Source: DATBLE01 sp963841405 (lineage in GTDB: Bacteria > Actinomycetota > Thermoleophilia > Gaiellales > Gaiellaceae). Taken from it: DNA of 64,000 nucleotides. Below, piece after piece: positions 7,896-16,486 of the stretch (its first letter is position 1; each line of letters opens with the position of its first letter). A program made the position numbers and the translations under genes. Under the pieces are notes generated by a model. That model saw only the letters and a program-made list of their open reading frames with translations, was not told the DNA's origin and did not search any database. The DNA lies in the NCBI GenBank assembly GCA_963841405.1, contig CAWJCM010000007.1:1-64000 (forward strand), read 5' to 3'.

Positions 7896-9335
7896 GTGCG
7901 GCGCGCTCCTCTCGTCCTCCTCGTCTTCGCCGGCGCCGCCGCGGCCGGCTGCGGCGCGCAGGACGACGGGGTGCAGCACTTCGTCTCGCGCCCCGACCTC
8001 ACTCCCCCGATCGTCGACGTGACGACGCCCGCGCACCGCTCGACGCCGGGCTACGTCTTCATCGCGCCCAAGAGCCACGCCGTGCAGGCCGGGCCGATGA
8101 TCCTCGACGATCGCGGCAGCGTGGTGTGGTTCCGTCCACTCGGCACCGAGGGCGTCGCCGACTTCCGCGTGCAGCGCTACCGCGGCCGGCCCGTGCTCAC
8201 GTGGTGGCGCGGGCGCGCGCAGCACGGAGTCGGCAACGGCTACGACGTCATCGCAGACAGCTCGTATCGGGAGATCGCCCGGGTGCACGCCGGCAACGGG
8301 TTCTCCGCGGACGTCCACGAGTTCCTGCTGACCCGGCGGAACACGGCGCTGATCACCGTCTATCGCCGCCTGCCCTTCGATCTCACGCCGATCGGCGGCC
8401 CCCGCCGGGGCCGGGTGTTCGAGGGCATCGTCCAGGAGATCGCGATTCCGAGCGGATGCGTCCTGTTCGAGTGGCACAGCCTGCCCGAGATCGGGATCGC
8501 CGAGTCGTACTCGAAGCCGCCGCCCGCGGCGCAGGGGGCCAAAGCGGCTCCCTACGACTACTTCCACATCAACTCCGTGGACGAGGACGCCGAGGGCAAC
8601 CTGCTCGTCTCGGCCCGCAACACGCACGCTCTCTACAAGATCGACCGCGACTCGGGCAAGGTCGCCTGGCGCCTGGGCGGCAAGCGCAGCGATTTCCGGA
8701 TGGGCCCGGGCACGAGCTTCGGCTGGCAGCACGATGCCCGTTGGCACCCAGGGGACGAGATCTCGCTGTTCGACAACGAAGCCGACCCGCCGCTGGGGCC
8801 CCGATCGCGGCCGCTCGTCCTGCACGTGGATCACCGGCGTATGCGCGTTACCCTGGCCGCCGTGTATCCGCATCCGAGCGGCCTGCTCTCCGGCAGCCAG
8901 GGCAACACCCAGCTCCTCCCGAACGGGGACGTCTTCGTGGGGTGGGGGGCGAACCCCGACTTCACCGAGTTCGACCAGTCCGGCAAGGTCGTCTTCGGAG
9001 GGCATTTCGAGTCGGAAGCGGACTCCTATCGAGCCTATCGACTCCGCTGGGCCGGACGGCCGCAGGAGCCGCCTGCGCTCGCCGTTCGCACCGACCTGCT
9101 CGGGCGCGTGACCGCGTATGCGAGCTGGAACGGCGCGACCGCGGTCGCTTCCTGGGAGCTGGTCGCCGGCCCGGACGCCGAGCATCTGCGTCCGGTCGCC
9201 GCCGCCGAGAAGAACGGCTTCGAAACCGCGCTCCAGGCCGGATACCTGGCGGACCGCGTCCTCGCCGTCCGCGCGCGTGACGCCGCCGGCAGAGTGCTTG
9301 GCACCTCCGCCGCGCAGGAAAGATCGACAGGCTGA
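7896..9335 (+). CDS. Arylsulfotransferase (ASST)-like lipoprotein
   Basis: A 479-residue exported protein. The N-terminus has a short hydrophobic segment ending AAAAGC, a lipobox (cleavage before Cys20), so it is probably a membrane-anchored lipoprotein outside the cell. The body has beta-propeller-like repeats (DYFHINSVDEDAEGN, ARNTHALYKID, GWQHDARWHPGDEISLFDN, GSQGNTQLLPNGDVFVGWG) matching the Arylsulfotran_2/ASST family. Catalytic histidines of true arylsulfate sulfotransferases were not verified. The GTG start at 7896 lies 2 bases after the acyltransferase stop, so it belongs to the same operon. Confidence 0.75.
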   Translation: MRRAPLVLLVFAGAAAAGCGAQDDGVQHFVSRPDLTPPIVDVTTPAHRSTPGYVFIAPKSHAVQAGPMILDDRGSVVWFRPLGTEGVADFRVQRYRGRPVLTWWRGRAQHGVGNGYDVIADSSYREIARVHAGNGFSADVHEFLLTRRNTALITVYRRLPFDLTPIGGPRRGRVFEGIVQEIAIPSGCVLFEWHSLPEIGIAESYSKPPPAAQGAKAAPYDYFHINSVDEDAEGNLLVSARNTHALYKIDRDSGKVAWRLGGKRSDFRMGPGTSFGWQHDARWHPGDEISLFDNEADPPLGPRSRPLVLHVDHRRMRVTLAAVYPHPSGLLSGSQGNTQLLPNGDVFVGWGANPDFTEFDQSGKVVFGGHFESEADSYRAYRLRWAGRPQEPPALAVRTDLLGRVTAYASWNGATAVASWELVAGPDAEHLRPVAAAEKNGFETALQAGYLADRVLAVRARDAAGRVLGTSAAQERSTG

Positions 9336-9340
9336 CGCCG

Positions 9341-10498
9341 GTGGCCTGGCCGCGAGACGACACCAGGCTCGCGCGCGTCCGCGCGCTGATGGCCGACCGC
9401 GACCTCGACGCCCTCGTCGTCCGCGCCCCGGACAACGTCCTCTACCTGACCAACTTCTGGGGGATGAAGGGATACGACGCCTGCGTCTTCCCACGCGACG
9501 GTGAGCCGGTGCTGATCGCGCTCGAGCCCTCCGCCGAGGACGCGGCGCGCGACGCGTGGACGAAGGACGTCCGCTGCTTCGACGGCTACGCGGCGACCGA
9601 CCCGCGACCACCCGGGCTCCGGGCGCTCGACCTGGCCCGCGAGGCCGCGTCGCAGTACGAACGGATCGGCCTGGAGCTGTCGCTCGGCACCCAGGCGACC
9701 GACCGGATGGTGGGCGAGCCGACCACCTTCCCGAAGGCCTGGTTCGACGCCTTCCCCGGCGCCGCCGACGCCACAGCGCTTCTGAGCGAGGCCAGGGCGG
9801 TGAAGACCGAGCAGGAGATCGAGCGGATGCGGCTGGCGAACGAGATCGCGGCGGCGGCGATGGAGCACGTCCAGGGCGTCCTCCGCCCGGGCATGACCTG
9901 CGCGCAGGCGGCGGCAGAGTGGCAGGGCTTCGTCCACGGCGAGGGCACCGGCTGGAACGGCCAGGTGGAGCTCGCCCTGCCGTTCTCGCTCGTCTGGTCG
10001 GGCCCGAGCATCAAGTCGTTCACCGCGACCAGCGGCCACGCAATCGTCGAGAACGAGCCGACGCTGTTCGAGATCTGGGTCTGCGCCGACGGCTACTGGG
10101 CCGACCACACCAAGAACCTCTGCCCCGGCTCGCTCTCGCCGCGCTATGCGGAGCTGCTCGACCAGCTGACCGCCGTCTACGAGCAGGCGGTCGCGTTCTG
10201 TCGGCCTGGCGCGAGCCTGGCCGAGCTCGACCGCCACGTCCGCGACGGCATCGCCGCCGCCGGCTACGCGGGCCAGCCGAGCCACCCGATCTGCCACGGC
10301 ATCGGCGCCCGTGCCCACGAGCCGCCGTACGCGCACCAGGCAGGCGGCGGCGAGATCGTCGAGAACATGGTGCTTGCGATCGAGCCCGGCATCTACTGGC
10401 CGGAGGGCGGCGGTCTCCGGCTCGAGGACAACTTCCTGGTCACGGGCGGCGGTCCCGAGAAGCTGTCACCGTTCCCGGATGGCGTTGTCGAGATCTGA
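9341..10498 (+). CDS. M24 family metallopeptidase (Xaa-Pro aminopeptidase-like)
   Basis: A 385-residue pita-bread-fold peptidase with an N-terminal creatinase-like domain (residues 1-160) and a C-terminal metal-binding domain. Metal ligands are visible: two Asp in CADGYWADHTKN, His in CHGIGARAHEPPY, Glu in LAIEPGIYW and Glu in RLEDNFLV. Such enzymes cleave Xaa-Pro dipeptides or hydrolyse creatine-like C-N bonds. The GTG start lies 5 bases after the ASST-like gene. A synthase gene follows. Confidence 0.87.
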   Translation: MAWPRDDTRLARVRALMADRDLDALVVRAPDNVLYLTNFWGMKGYDACVFPRDGEPVLIALEPSAEDAARDAWTKDVRCFDGYAATDPRPPGLRALDLAREAASQYERIGLELSLGTQATDRMVGEPTTFPKAWFDAFPGAADATALLSEARAVKTEQEIERMRLANEIAAAAMEHVQGVLRPGMTCAQAAAEWQGFVHGEGTGWNGQVELALPFSLVWSGPSIKSFTATSGHAIVENEPTLFEIWVCADGYWADHTKNLCPGSLSPRYAELLDQLTAVYEQAVAFCRPGASLAELDRHVRDGIAAAGYAGQPSHPICHGIGARAHEPPYAHQAGGGEIVENMVLAIEPGIYWPEGGGLRLEDNFLVTGGGPEKLSPFPDGVVEI

Positions 10499-10517
10499 CC
10501 TGATCTGGACGGGTCCG

Positions 10518-11660
10518 GTGAACGAGCCGCACGCGATCGGCGGCTCGGTCGGCCTCTACGACACCACGCTGCGCGACGGCGAGCAGACAGTCGGCGTCGT
10601 GCTCGATCCGCAGCAGAAGCTCGAGCTCGCGCAGGCGATCGACTCGCTCGGGATCGAGCGGATCGAGGCCGGCTTCCCGCGCGTGTCGCAGGACGACTGG
10701 GACGCTGTGAGGCTGATCGCCGACGCCGGGCTCGACGCCGAGGTCTGGGGCTTCTCGCGTGCCGTTGCCGCCGACGTGGAGGCGCTGGTCGAGCTGGGCG
10801 TGCAGGCGAGCGTGATCGAGTCGCCGATCTCCGGCGCGAAGCTCGCCGCGCTGGGCGTCTCGCACGAGTCGATGCTCGAGCGGATCCGCAACGCAGTCTC
10901 GTTCGCCGCGCAGCACGGCGTCACCGTGGCCTATTTCGGCGTCGACGGCACCCGCGCCGACCTCGACTTCTTCCGGCAGGCGTACGAGACGGCGGTCGAG
11001 GCGGGCGCGAAGGAGGCGGTCGTCGTCGACACCATCGGCGTCGCCACGCCCGAGGCGGTCGCCGAGCTGGTCGGGCACACGCGCGACTGGCTCGGGCCGG
11101 ACGTCCCTGTCCACTTCCACGGCCACAACGACTTCGGCCTCGCCACCGCGGCGGCCGCGGCGGCCGTCCGCGCGGGCGCGACCTGGATCCATGGGACGAT
11201 CAACGGCATGGGCGAGCGCGGCGGCAACGCGAACCTGATCGAGGTCGCGCTGGCGCTGACTGCGCTGTACGGGGTCGAGACGAACCTGCGACTCGACCGC
11301 GCCCGCGTGGTCTCGGATCTCGTCCGCGACGTGACCGGAACCGAGCTGGAGCCCTGGAAGCCGGTCGTCGGCGAGAATCTGTTCCGCCGCGAGAGCGGTG
11401 CGGTGGCGAGCCAGTTCCACGACCCGCCTGCGATCGAGCCGTACTCCTCCGAGCTGGTCGCCGCCGAGCGGTCGGTCGTCCTGGGCAAGAAGAGCGGGAT
11501 CGACTCGATCCGGATCGCGGTCGAGCGCCTCGGCCTGGACGTTCCCGAGGAGCAGTGGCCGGAGCTGCTGGCGGAGGTGAAGGCACTGGGCGCGGAGAAG
11601 CACGGCCTCGTCACCGACGAGGAGCTCGCAGCCCTCGCGCGCAGCCGTCGATCTTTGTAA
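10518..11660 (+). CDS. HMGL-like synthase (homocitrate/2-isopropylmalate/citramalate synthase family)
   Basis: A 380-residue TIM-barrel enzyme of the DRE-TIM metallolyase superfamily. The signature YDTTLRDGEQT carries the Arg-Asp pair, and VHFHGHNDFGLA and HGTINGMGERGGNANL carry the metal-binding histidines. These enzymes join acetyl-CoA to a 2-keto acid. The length lacks the C-terminal LeuA regulatory domain, so a homocitrate (NifV-like) or related role is more likely than classical LeuA. Start GTG 10518 was chosen because it avoids overlap; ATG 10479 is possible. Confidence 0.8.
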   Translation: MNEPHAIGGSVGLYDTTLRDGEQTVGVVLDPQQKLELAQAIDSLGIERIEAGFPRVSQDDWDAVRLIADAGLDAEVWGFSRAVAADVEALVELGVQASVIESPISGAKLAALGVSHESMLERIRNAVSFAAQHGVTVAYFGVDGTRADLDFFRQAYETAVEAGAKEAVVVDTIGVATPEAVAELVGHTRDWLGPDVPVHFHGHNDFGLATAAAAAAVRAGATWIHGTINGMGERGGNANLIEVALALTALYGVETNLRLDRARVVSDLVRDVTGTELEPWKPVVGENLFRRESGAVASQFHDPPAIEPYSSELVAAERSVVLGKKSGIDSIRIAVERLGLDVPEEQWPELLAEVKALGAEKHGLVTDEELAALARSRRSL

Positions 11661-11671
11661 CACGGTGTTAC
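11657..11671. promoter_or_regulatory. Perfect 15-bp palindrome before the MFS gene
   Basis: GTAACAC-G-GTGTTAC covers the stop codon of the synthase gene and lies 64 bases before the MFS start. It resembles a TetR-type operator in size and symmetry, but no TetR gene lies nearby. Function is inferred. Confidence 0.35.
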
Positions 11672-11734
11672 TTGCCCTGAGGCCGCGCGGGGCTGATCGG
11701 ACCTCGCCCCGGAGGCCGTCTGCAGAATGCGAGG

Positions 11735-13156
11735 ATGGCCGGCAAGCGCTCGCATCCACACCTGACGCTGGCCGTCCTGGCCATCGCCGGCCTCGCCTAC
11801 GCGATGCTCAGCTCCGCCGTCGTGCCGGCACTGCCGACGATCCAGCACGACCTCCACACCTCGGAGACCGGCGTCGCCTGGCTCCTCACCGGCTACCTGC
11901 TCTCGGCGTCGGTCGCCACCGCGATCCTCGGCCGCCTCGGGGACATGTTCGGCAAGGAGCACGTCCTCGTCTGGACGCTCGTGGCCTTCGCCGGCGGGAC
12001 GCTGCTGGCAGCGGTGTCGCACAGCCTCGGCCTGCTGATCGTGGCGCGGGTGATCCAGGGCGTCGGCGGCGGCATCTTCCCGCTCTCCTTCGGGATCATC
12101 CGGGACGAGTTCCCGCCGCACGAGGTCGCCGGCGGGATCGGGCTGATCTCCGCGATTCTCGGCATCGGCGCCGGGATCGGCATCGTGCTCGGCGGCCTCG
12201 TCGTCGAGCACCTGGGCTGGCAGTGGCTCTTCTGGCTTCCGCTCCTCGTGATCGTCCCGGCCGCGTTCTGCGCCTGGCGGTTCATCCCCGAGTCGCCGGT
12301 GAAGATCCCCGGGCGTGTGAACTGGCTCGCGGCGGCGCTGATGAGCGGCGGGATCTCGGCCGTGCTCCTGTCGGTGAGCGAGACGACCACCTGGGGCTGG
12401 GGCTCGCCGAAGACCCTCGGCCTGCTCGCCGCCGGGCTCGTCGTCTGCGCGCTCTGGGTCGTGGTCGAGGCCCGCAGCGCGCAGCCGCTGATCGACATGA
12501 ACATGATGCGCATCCGGGGAGTCTGGACGACGAACCTGACCGCCTTCCTGCTCGGCGCCGGCCTCTATTCGTCGTTCGTCGTCTTCCCGCAGTTCGCGCA
12601 GCTGCCGACGAGCACCGGCTTCGGCTTCGGCGCGTCGGTCGTCGTCTCCGGCCTCTACCTCCTGCCTTCGACGATCGGCATGGTGATCGTCGGGTCGCTC
12701 GCGGGGAGGATCGCGGAGCGGTTCGGGTCGAAGGCGGCCGTGATCGTCGGCTCGGCGTTCACGGCAGCGGCCTACGGTCTGATCGCGGTCGCGCACGGCT
12801 CACCGATCGACATGCTGATCAGCGCGGCGCTGATGGGCCTCGGGATCGGGCTCGCGTTCGCCGCGCTCGGCAACCTGATCGTCCAGGCGGTCGACCCGCA
12901 CCAGACCGGCGCCGCCGGCGGGATGAACACCGTCATGCGCACGATCGGGGGCGCGATCGGCGGCCAGCTCTCCGCCACCTTCATCGCCGGCCACCTGGCC
13001 GCGAACGGCGAGCCGCTCGTCACCGGCTTCACCGAGACGTTCGTGATGGCGACCGCCTTCCTGGTCGTCTGCACCGCGACGGGCTTCCTGATCCCGGGGC
13101 GCCGGCGCGAACGACCGGCCGAGCTCGGTCCGGCTCTCGGCGCCGAGCGCGGCTAG
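11735..13156 (+). CDS. MFS transporter, DHA2-like multidrug/efflux type
   Basis: A 473-residue membrane protein with about 13-14 hydrophobic segments, as in the 14-TM drug:proton antiporter group. The conserved loop GRLGDMFGKEHV after TM2 and the motif-C-like glycine-rich stretch GIGAGIGIVLGGLVVEHLGWQWLFW in TM5 are visible in part. The substrate is unknown. CAGAAT lies 6 bases before the ATG, close to the local leaderless -10 pattern. A 15-bp palindrome upstream may be an operator. Confidence 0.85.
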   Translation: MAGKRSHPHLTLAVLAIAGLAYAMLSSAVVPALPTIQHDLHTSETGVAWLLTGYLLSASVATAILGRLGDMFGKEHVLVWTLVAFAGGTLLAAVSHSLGLLIVARVIQGVGGGIFPLSFGIIRDEFPPHEVAGGIGLISAILGIGAGIGIVLGGLVVEHLGWQWLFWLPLLVIVPAAFCAWRFIPESPVKIPGRVNWLAAALMSGGISAVLLSVSETTTWGWGSPKTLGLLAAGLVVCALWVVVEARSAQPLIDMNMMRIRGVWTTNLTAFLLGAGLYSSFVVFPQFAQLPTSTGFGFGASVVVSGLYLLPSTIGMVIVGSLAGRIAERFGSKAAVIVGSAFTAAAYGLIAVAHGSPIDMLISAALMGLGIGLAFAALGNLIVQAVDPHQTGAAGGMNTVMRTIGGAIGGQLSATFIAGHLAANGEPLVTGFTETFVMATAFLVVCTATGFLIPGRRRERPAELGPALGAERG

Positions 13157-13162
13157 CCGTCG

Positions 13163-13168
13163 TAGGAT
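13163..13168 (+). promoter_or_regulatory. Putative leaderless -10 element (TAGGAT)
   Basis: TAGGAT followed by 6 bases and the ATG at 13175; no ribosome binding site is present, as expected for a leaderless transcript. Confidence 0.45.
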
Positions 13169-13174
13169 CGCACG

Positions 13175-14260
13175 ATGAAATTCAGCATCTACTCCGAGCT
13201 GCAGTGGTGGCCCGGCAAGGAGCCGGCCCAGGTCTACGCCGAGGTGCTCGAGCAGATCGAGAACGCCGACCGCCTCGGCTTCGACACGTACTCCGCGATC
13301 GAGCACTTCTTCTTCCCGAAGTTCTCGGCGTCACCCGACCCGGTCGCGCTCTTCTCCGCGGCCGCCCAGCGCACCTCGCGGATCAACTTCCGGACGCTCG
13401 TGCACGTGCTGCCGTACCACAACCCGATGATGCTGGCCTCGCGGATCGCCTTCGCAGACATCCTGATGGGCGGTCGGTACGAGTTCGGCGTCGGTCGCGG
13501 CCACGGCTGGATCCCCTGGCGCGCCGGCGTTCAGTACGGCGAGATGGTCGAACGCTACGACGAGTCGCTGGAGATCCTCTTCACCGCGCTGGAGTCGGGC
13601 GGCGAGCCGTTCTCGTACTCGGGGAAGTTCTACGACGTCCACGACGCGCGGATCGTCCCGCCGCCGCGCGGGAAGTTCCGCGTCTTCACCGGCGGTACCT
13701 CGGACAAGACGTACATCCTGGCCGCGCAGAAAGGGTGGGGCGTCGTCGTGCCGCCGCTGCTCCCGTACGAGGCGCTCCGCGAGCAGCTCGACCTATACCG
13801 GTCGAAGTGCGCCGAGTTCGGCACCGAGCCGGACATCGTCTGGATCCACGCCTGCTACCTCGACGAGGACCGCGACACCGCGATCCGCGAGGCCGAGGAG
13901 GGGATCAAGGGCTTCCTGGCCGGGAACGCGTCGCCGCTGGTCGAGCACGAGAAGCCGCCCGCCGACGAACTCACGACCGCCGGCTACGGCTTCTATACGG
14001 CCGGGATCCTGGAGAAGCTGGCCGAGACGCCGTACGACGAGATGATCGCCGGGGACATCGTCTGGGTGGGGACGCCAGAGGACGTGATCGAGCGGATCGA
14101 GGCGGTGTGCGACGTATGCGAGGGGCTGACGGAGATCTCGATCACGGTCAACCCCGGCGGCTTCGACCACTGGCAGGCGATCAAGAACCAGGAGCTGTTC
14201 GCCGGGCGGGTGATGCCGCACTTCAAGGCGGGGAAGGCCGCCCAGGTTCTGACCCCGTAG
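13175..14260 (+). CDS. LLM class flavin-dependent oxidoreductase
   Basis: A 361-residue luciferase-like monooxygenase-family protein. Features are DTYSAIEHFFFPKFSASPDPVALFSAAA near residues 34-61, GGRYEFGVGRGHGWIP, and the FTGGTSDKTYILAAQKGWG phosphate-binding region. It lies head-to-tail with an MFS gene and converges on a flavin reductase gene, which could supply reduced FMN if the enzyme is a two-component monooxygenase; that link is inference from position. The ATG sits 6 bases after a TAGGAT promoter element. Its last codons overlap one arm of a nested inverted repeat. Confidence 0.87.
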   Translation: MKFSIYSELQWWPGKEPAQVYAEVLEQIENADRLGFDTYSAIEHFFFPKFSASPDPVALFSAAAQRTSRINFRTLVHVLPYHNPMMLASRIAFADILMGGRYEFGVGRGHGWIPWRAGVQYGEMVERYDESLEILFTALESGGEPFSYSGKFYDVHDARIVPPPRGKFRVFTGGTSDKTYILAAQKGWGVVVPPLLPYEALREQLDLYRSKCAEFGTEPDIVWIHACYLDEDRDTAIREAEEGIKGFLAGNASPLVEHEKPPADELTTAGYGFYTAGILEKLAETPYDEMIAGDIVWVGTPEDVIERIEAVCDVCEGLTEISITVNPGGFDHWQAIKNQELFAGRVMPHFKAGKAAQVLTP

Positions 14261-14335
14261 TGTGGTCTGACCCTGCCGACTCGCGGCGCGGGCGTTTTCT
14301 GTAGGGACAGACCTCTGCGGGGTCAATCCCTGACC
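14250..14335. repeat. Nested inverted repeats (BIME-like) between convergent genes
   Basis: Outer arms TGACCCCG (14250-14257) and CGGGGTCA (14318-14325) pair perfectly. Inner arms GGTCTGACCC (14264-14273) and GGGACAGACC (14304-14313) pair with one mismatch. A third, small palindrome GGTCA/TGACC closes the region at 14321-14335. It may end transcription of both flanking genes; the motif resembles REP palindromes. Confidence 0.65.
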
Positions 14336-14902
14336 CTAGAGCTCGGCGCCCTCCCAGAGCAGGTCCTGCCCGCTGACCTCCAGGGCCGGGATCTTGCGGC
14401 TCGGGGTCTCCCGCGGGGCGGGCTTCCACACGCCCCACGAGCGGCGGTAGTACATCAGCGGCGCGTCCTCGTCAGCGGCGCCCTCGCCGTCCTCGACTTG
14501 GCCGAGCAGGACGACGTGGTCGCCGGGCTCGAGCTCGTGCACGGTCACGCACTCCGCCCAGGCCAGCGCGTCCGCGGCCAGCACCGGCATCCCGCTGGCG
14601 GTCGGGCGCCAATCGACGCCCTCGAACTTGTCTTCCGCCTTGGACGCGAAGAGCCGCGCCAGCTCGCTGCGGCCCTCGCGGAGGAAATTGACGACGAAAC
14701 GCCCGCCAGCGCGCAGCGCCGGCAGCGTCCGCGAGGTCAGGTCGACGCAGACGAGCAGCAGCGGCGGCTCCGCCGAGACAGACGACACCGCGGTGGTCGT
14801 CAGGCCCCGCGGCTTCCCGTCCGTGTCCAGCGTGGTCACGACCGCCACCCCCGCGGGATACGACGCCATGATCTCGACGAACAGGTCGCGGTCGACCGGC
14901 AC
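14336..14902 (-). CDS. Flavin reductase family protein
   Basis: A 188-residue FMN-binding split-barrel protein of the flavin reductase/HpaC family, which supplies reduced flavin to a partner monooxygenase. Motifs include ASYPAGVAVVTTLD, GLTTTAVSSVSAEPPLLLVCV, RFVVNFLREG and FEGVDWRPT. The C-terminal 30 residues follow the core. The start is GTG 14902, 6 bases after TAGCCT. A possible partner is the LLM oxidoreductase on the opposite strand; the two are convergent, so they are not one operon. Confidence 0.85.
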   Translation of the reverse strand: MPVDRDLFVEIMASYPAGVAVVTTLDTDGKPRGLTTTAVSSVSAEPPLLLVCVDLTSRTLPALRAGGRFVVNFLREGRSELARLFASKAEDKFEGVDWRPTASGMPVLAADALAWAECVTVHELEPGDHVVLLGQVEDGEGAADEDAPLMYYRRSWGVWKPAPRETPSRKIPALEVSGQDLLWEGAEL

Positions 14903-14908
14903 GGCGGA

Positions 14909-14914
14909 AGGCTA
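14909..14914 (-). promoter_or_regulatory. Putative leaderless -10 element (TAGCCT)
   Basis: TAGCCT, read on the minus strand, is followed by 6 bases and the GTG at 14902. The element lies inside the last codons of the upstream oxidoreductase gene. Confidence 0.4.
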
Positions 14915-16486
14915 CTCGCCTCGACGCCGCCAGAGCCGACGCCGGAGCAACTCCTTGGCGACGAGCGTCCCCGAGCCCGCGCCGAGGCCCGGGCCGGGAT
15001 GCGTGCTCGCGCCGATGTGCCACAGGCGGTCGACGTTCGTACGATGGCCCGGCAGCCCCGGCCGCGGGCGCCAGATCAGGTTCTGGTCGAGCGCGCACGA
15101 GCCGGAGTAGATGTCCCCGCCCGGCATGTTCGGGTTGGCCGCCTCGATGTCGGCAGGGGAGTAGGTCACGCGTCGCAGGATCGAGGCCTCGAAGTTCGGT
15201 GCGTGCGCGGCGATGCGCGCCTGGATCCGGTCGGCATAGGCTTCTCGCAGCGCCTCCGTCCACGTGCCGTCGCCGACGTCGAGCTCGCCCGCAGCGTCGC
15301 CGACCGGACGCGACGGCACCTCCTGGAGCTGGATCCAGAGGATCCACCGGCCCTCGGGCGCGCGCGACGGGTCGACCGCCGTCGGCTGGCCGACGACCAC
15401 CGTCGCCTCGGCCGGCAGGAGCCCGCGGTCCGCCTCGTTCACGGCCCGCGAGACGCCGTTCAGCCCCGGCGTGAGGTGGACGATCGCCGTCCGCCCGAGC
15501 CGGGGATCGCCCGCCCAGCGCGGCGGCTCCGAGAGCGCGAAGTGGATCTGCATCTCTCCCCGGCCGTAGCGGAACCGTGCCGCCTCTTCGACCGGGCCGC
15601 TACCGCCGAGCAGCCCTCCGTACAGCGCCTGCGGCGTGACGCCCGCGAGTACCGCCTTGGTCGCCTCGATCACCTCGCCGTCGACCGTCCGAACTCCGGT
15701 CGCGCGGTCGGACTCGACGACGACCTGCTCGACTTCGCGGCCGGTCTCGCAGGCGCCGCCCGCGTCGCGGATGATCCCGGCGAGCGCCTCGACCAGCTTC
15801 ACGCCGCCCTCCCGAGGTACCGGCATCCCACCAAGCTCGATCGCGACCCCGATCACCCGGGCCATGAAGCCGGACGACGCCGCGTCCGGACCCAGGCCGG
15901 TGTGCAACACCCACGGCGCGAACAGTCCCCACGTGCGCTCGTCGTCGAACGTCTCCGCCGTCCAGTCGCGGCAGCTGGTGAGGACGTTCCCGGCGAACTG
16001 GATCAGGCCGCGCCGGCCGAGCCTGCGCAACGCCCGCGCTCCGAGGCGGGCGCCGTCGCGCGACCACAGCTCGGTGCCGAGCACGCCGAAGGCGAGGTCG
16101 GCGTTGGGCATGAACTCCGACACCGTCCGGTCCCAGCCGGGCCCGAGCGACGCGACGTTCTCGGGGTGCGAGGTGGTCAGGAACCGCGACTCACCGTCGG
16201 GGAAGAGCGTGGCCGTGGGCAGCTCGGTGTTCAGGTACTCGACCCCCCGGGTCTCGAGCTCGCCGCGCAGCTGCAGGTAGGCCTCGGACCCCGTGAACAG
16301 CGGGTGCCACGAGGCGAACACCTCGTGGACGAAGCCCGGCTCGGTGATCTCGGCAGTGCGGATCGCGCCGCCCAGCCAGTCGTTCCGCTCCAGCACGGAC
16401 ACCGTCCAGCCCTTCCGCGCGAGCAGCGCGCCCGCGACGAGCGCGTTGATCCCGCTCCCGACGGCGACCGCGTCGTAGCGCCTCAC
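14912..16486 (-). CDS. NAD(P)/FAD-dependent oxidoreductase, phytoene desaturase-like
   Basis: A 524-residue flavoprotein of the phytoene dehydrogenase/amine oxidase superfamily. The N-terminal dinucleotide fold is AVGSGINALVAGALLARKG, followed by the acidic LERNDWLGGAIRT second strand. The C-terminal FAD contact GASTHPGPGLGAGSGTLVAKELL is present. Members desaturate carotenoids or isomerise retinoid-like polyenes; no carotenoid genes lie nearby, so the substrate is unknown. Start GTG 16486 overlaps the previous stop as GTGA. Large frames extend upstream but only as shadow of the isomerase gene. Confidence 0.83.
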   Translation of the reverse strand: MRRYDAVAVGSGINALVAGALLARKGWTVSVLERNDWLGGAIRTAEITEPGFVHEVFASWHPLFTGSEAYLQLRGELETRGVEYLNTELPTATLFPDGESRFLTTSHPENVASLGPGWDRTVSEFMPNADLAFGVLGTELWSRDGARLGARALRRLGRRGLIQFAGNVLTSCRDWTAETFDDERTWGLFAPWVLHTGLGPDAASSGFMARVIGVAIELGGMPVPREGGVKLVEALAGIIRDAGGACETGREVEQVVVESDRATGVRTVDGEVIEATKAVLAGVTPQALYGGLLGGSGPVEEAARFRYGRGEMQIHFALSEPPRWAGDPRLGRTAIVHLTPGLNGVSRAVNEADRGLLPAEATVVVGQPTAVDPSRAPEGRWILWIQLQEVPSRPVGDAAGELDVGDGTWTEALREAYADRIQARIAAHAPNFEASILRRVTYSPADIEAANPNMPGGDIYSGSCALDQNLIWRPRPGLPGHRTNVDRLWHIGASTHPGPGLGAGSGTLVAKELLRRRLWRRRGE

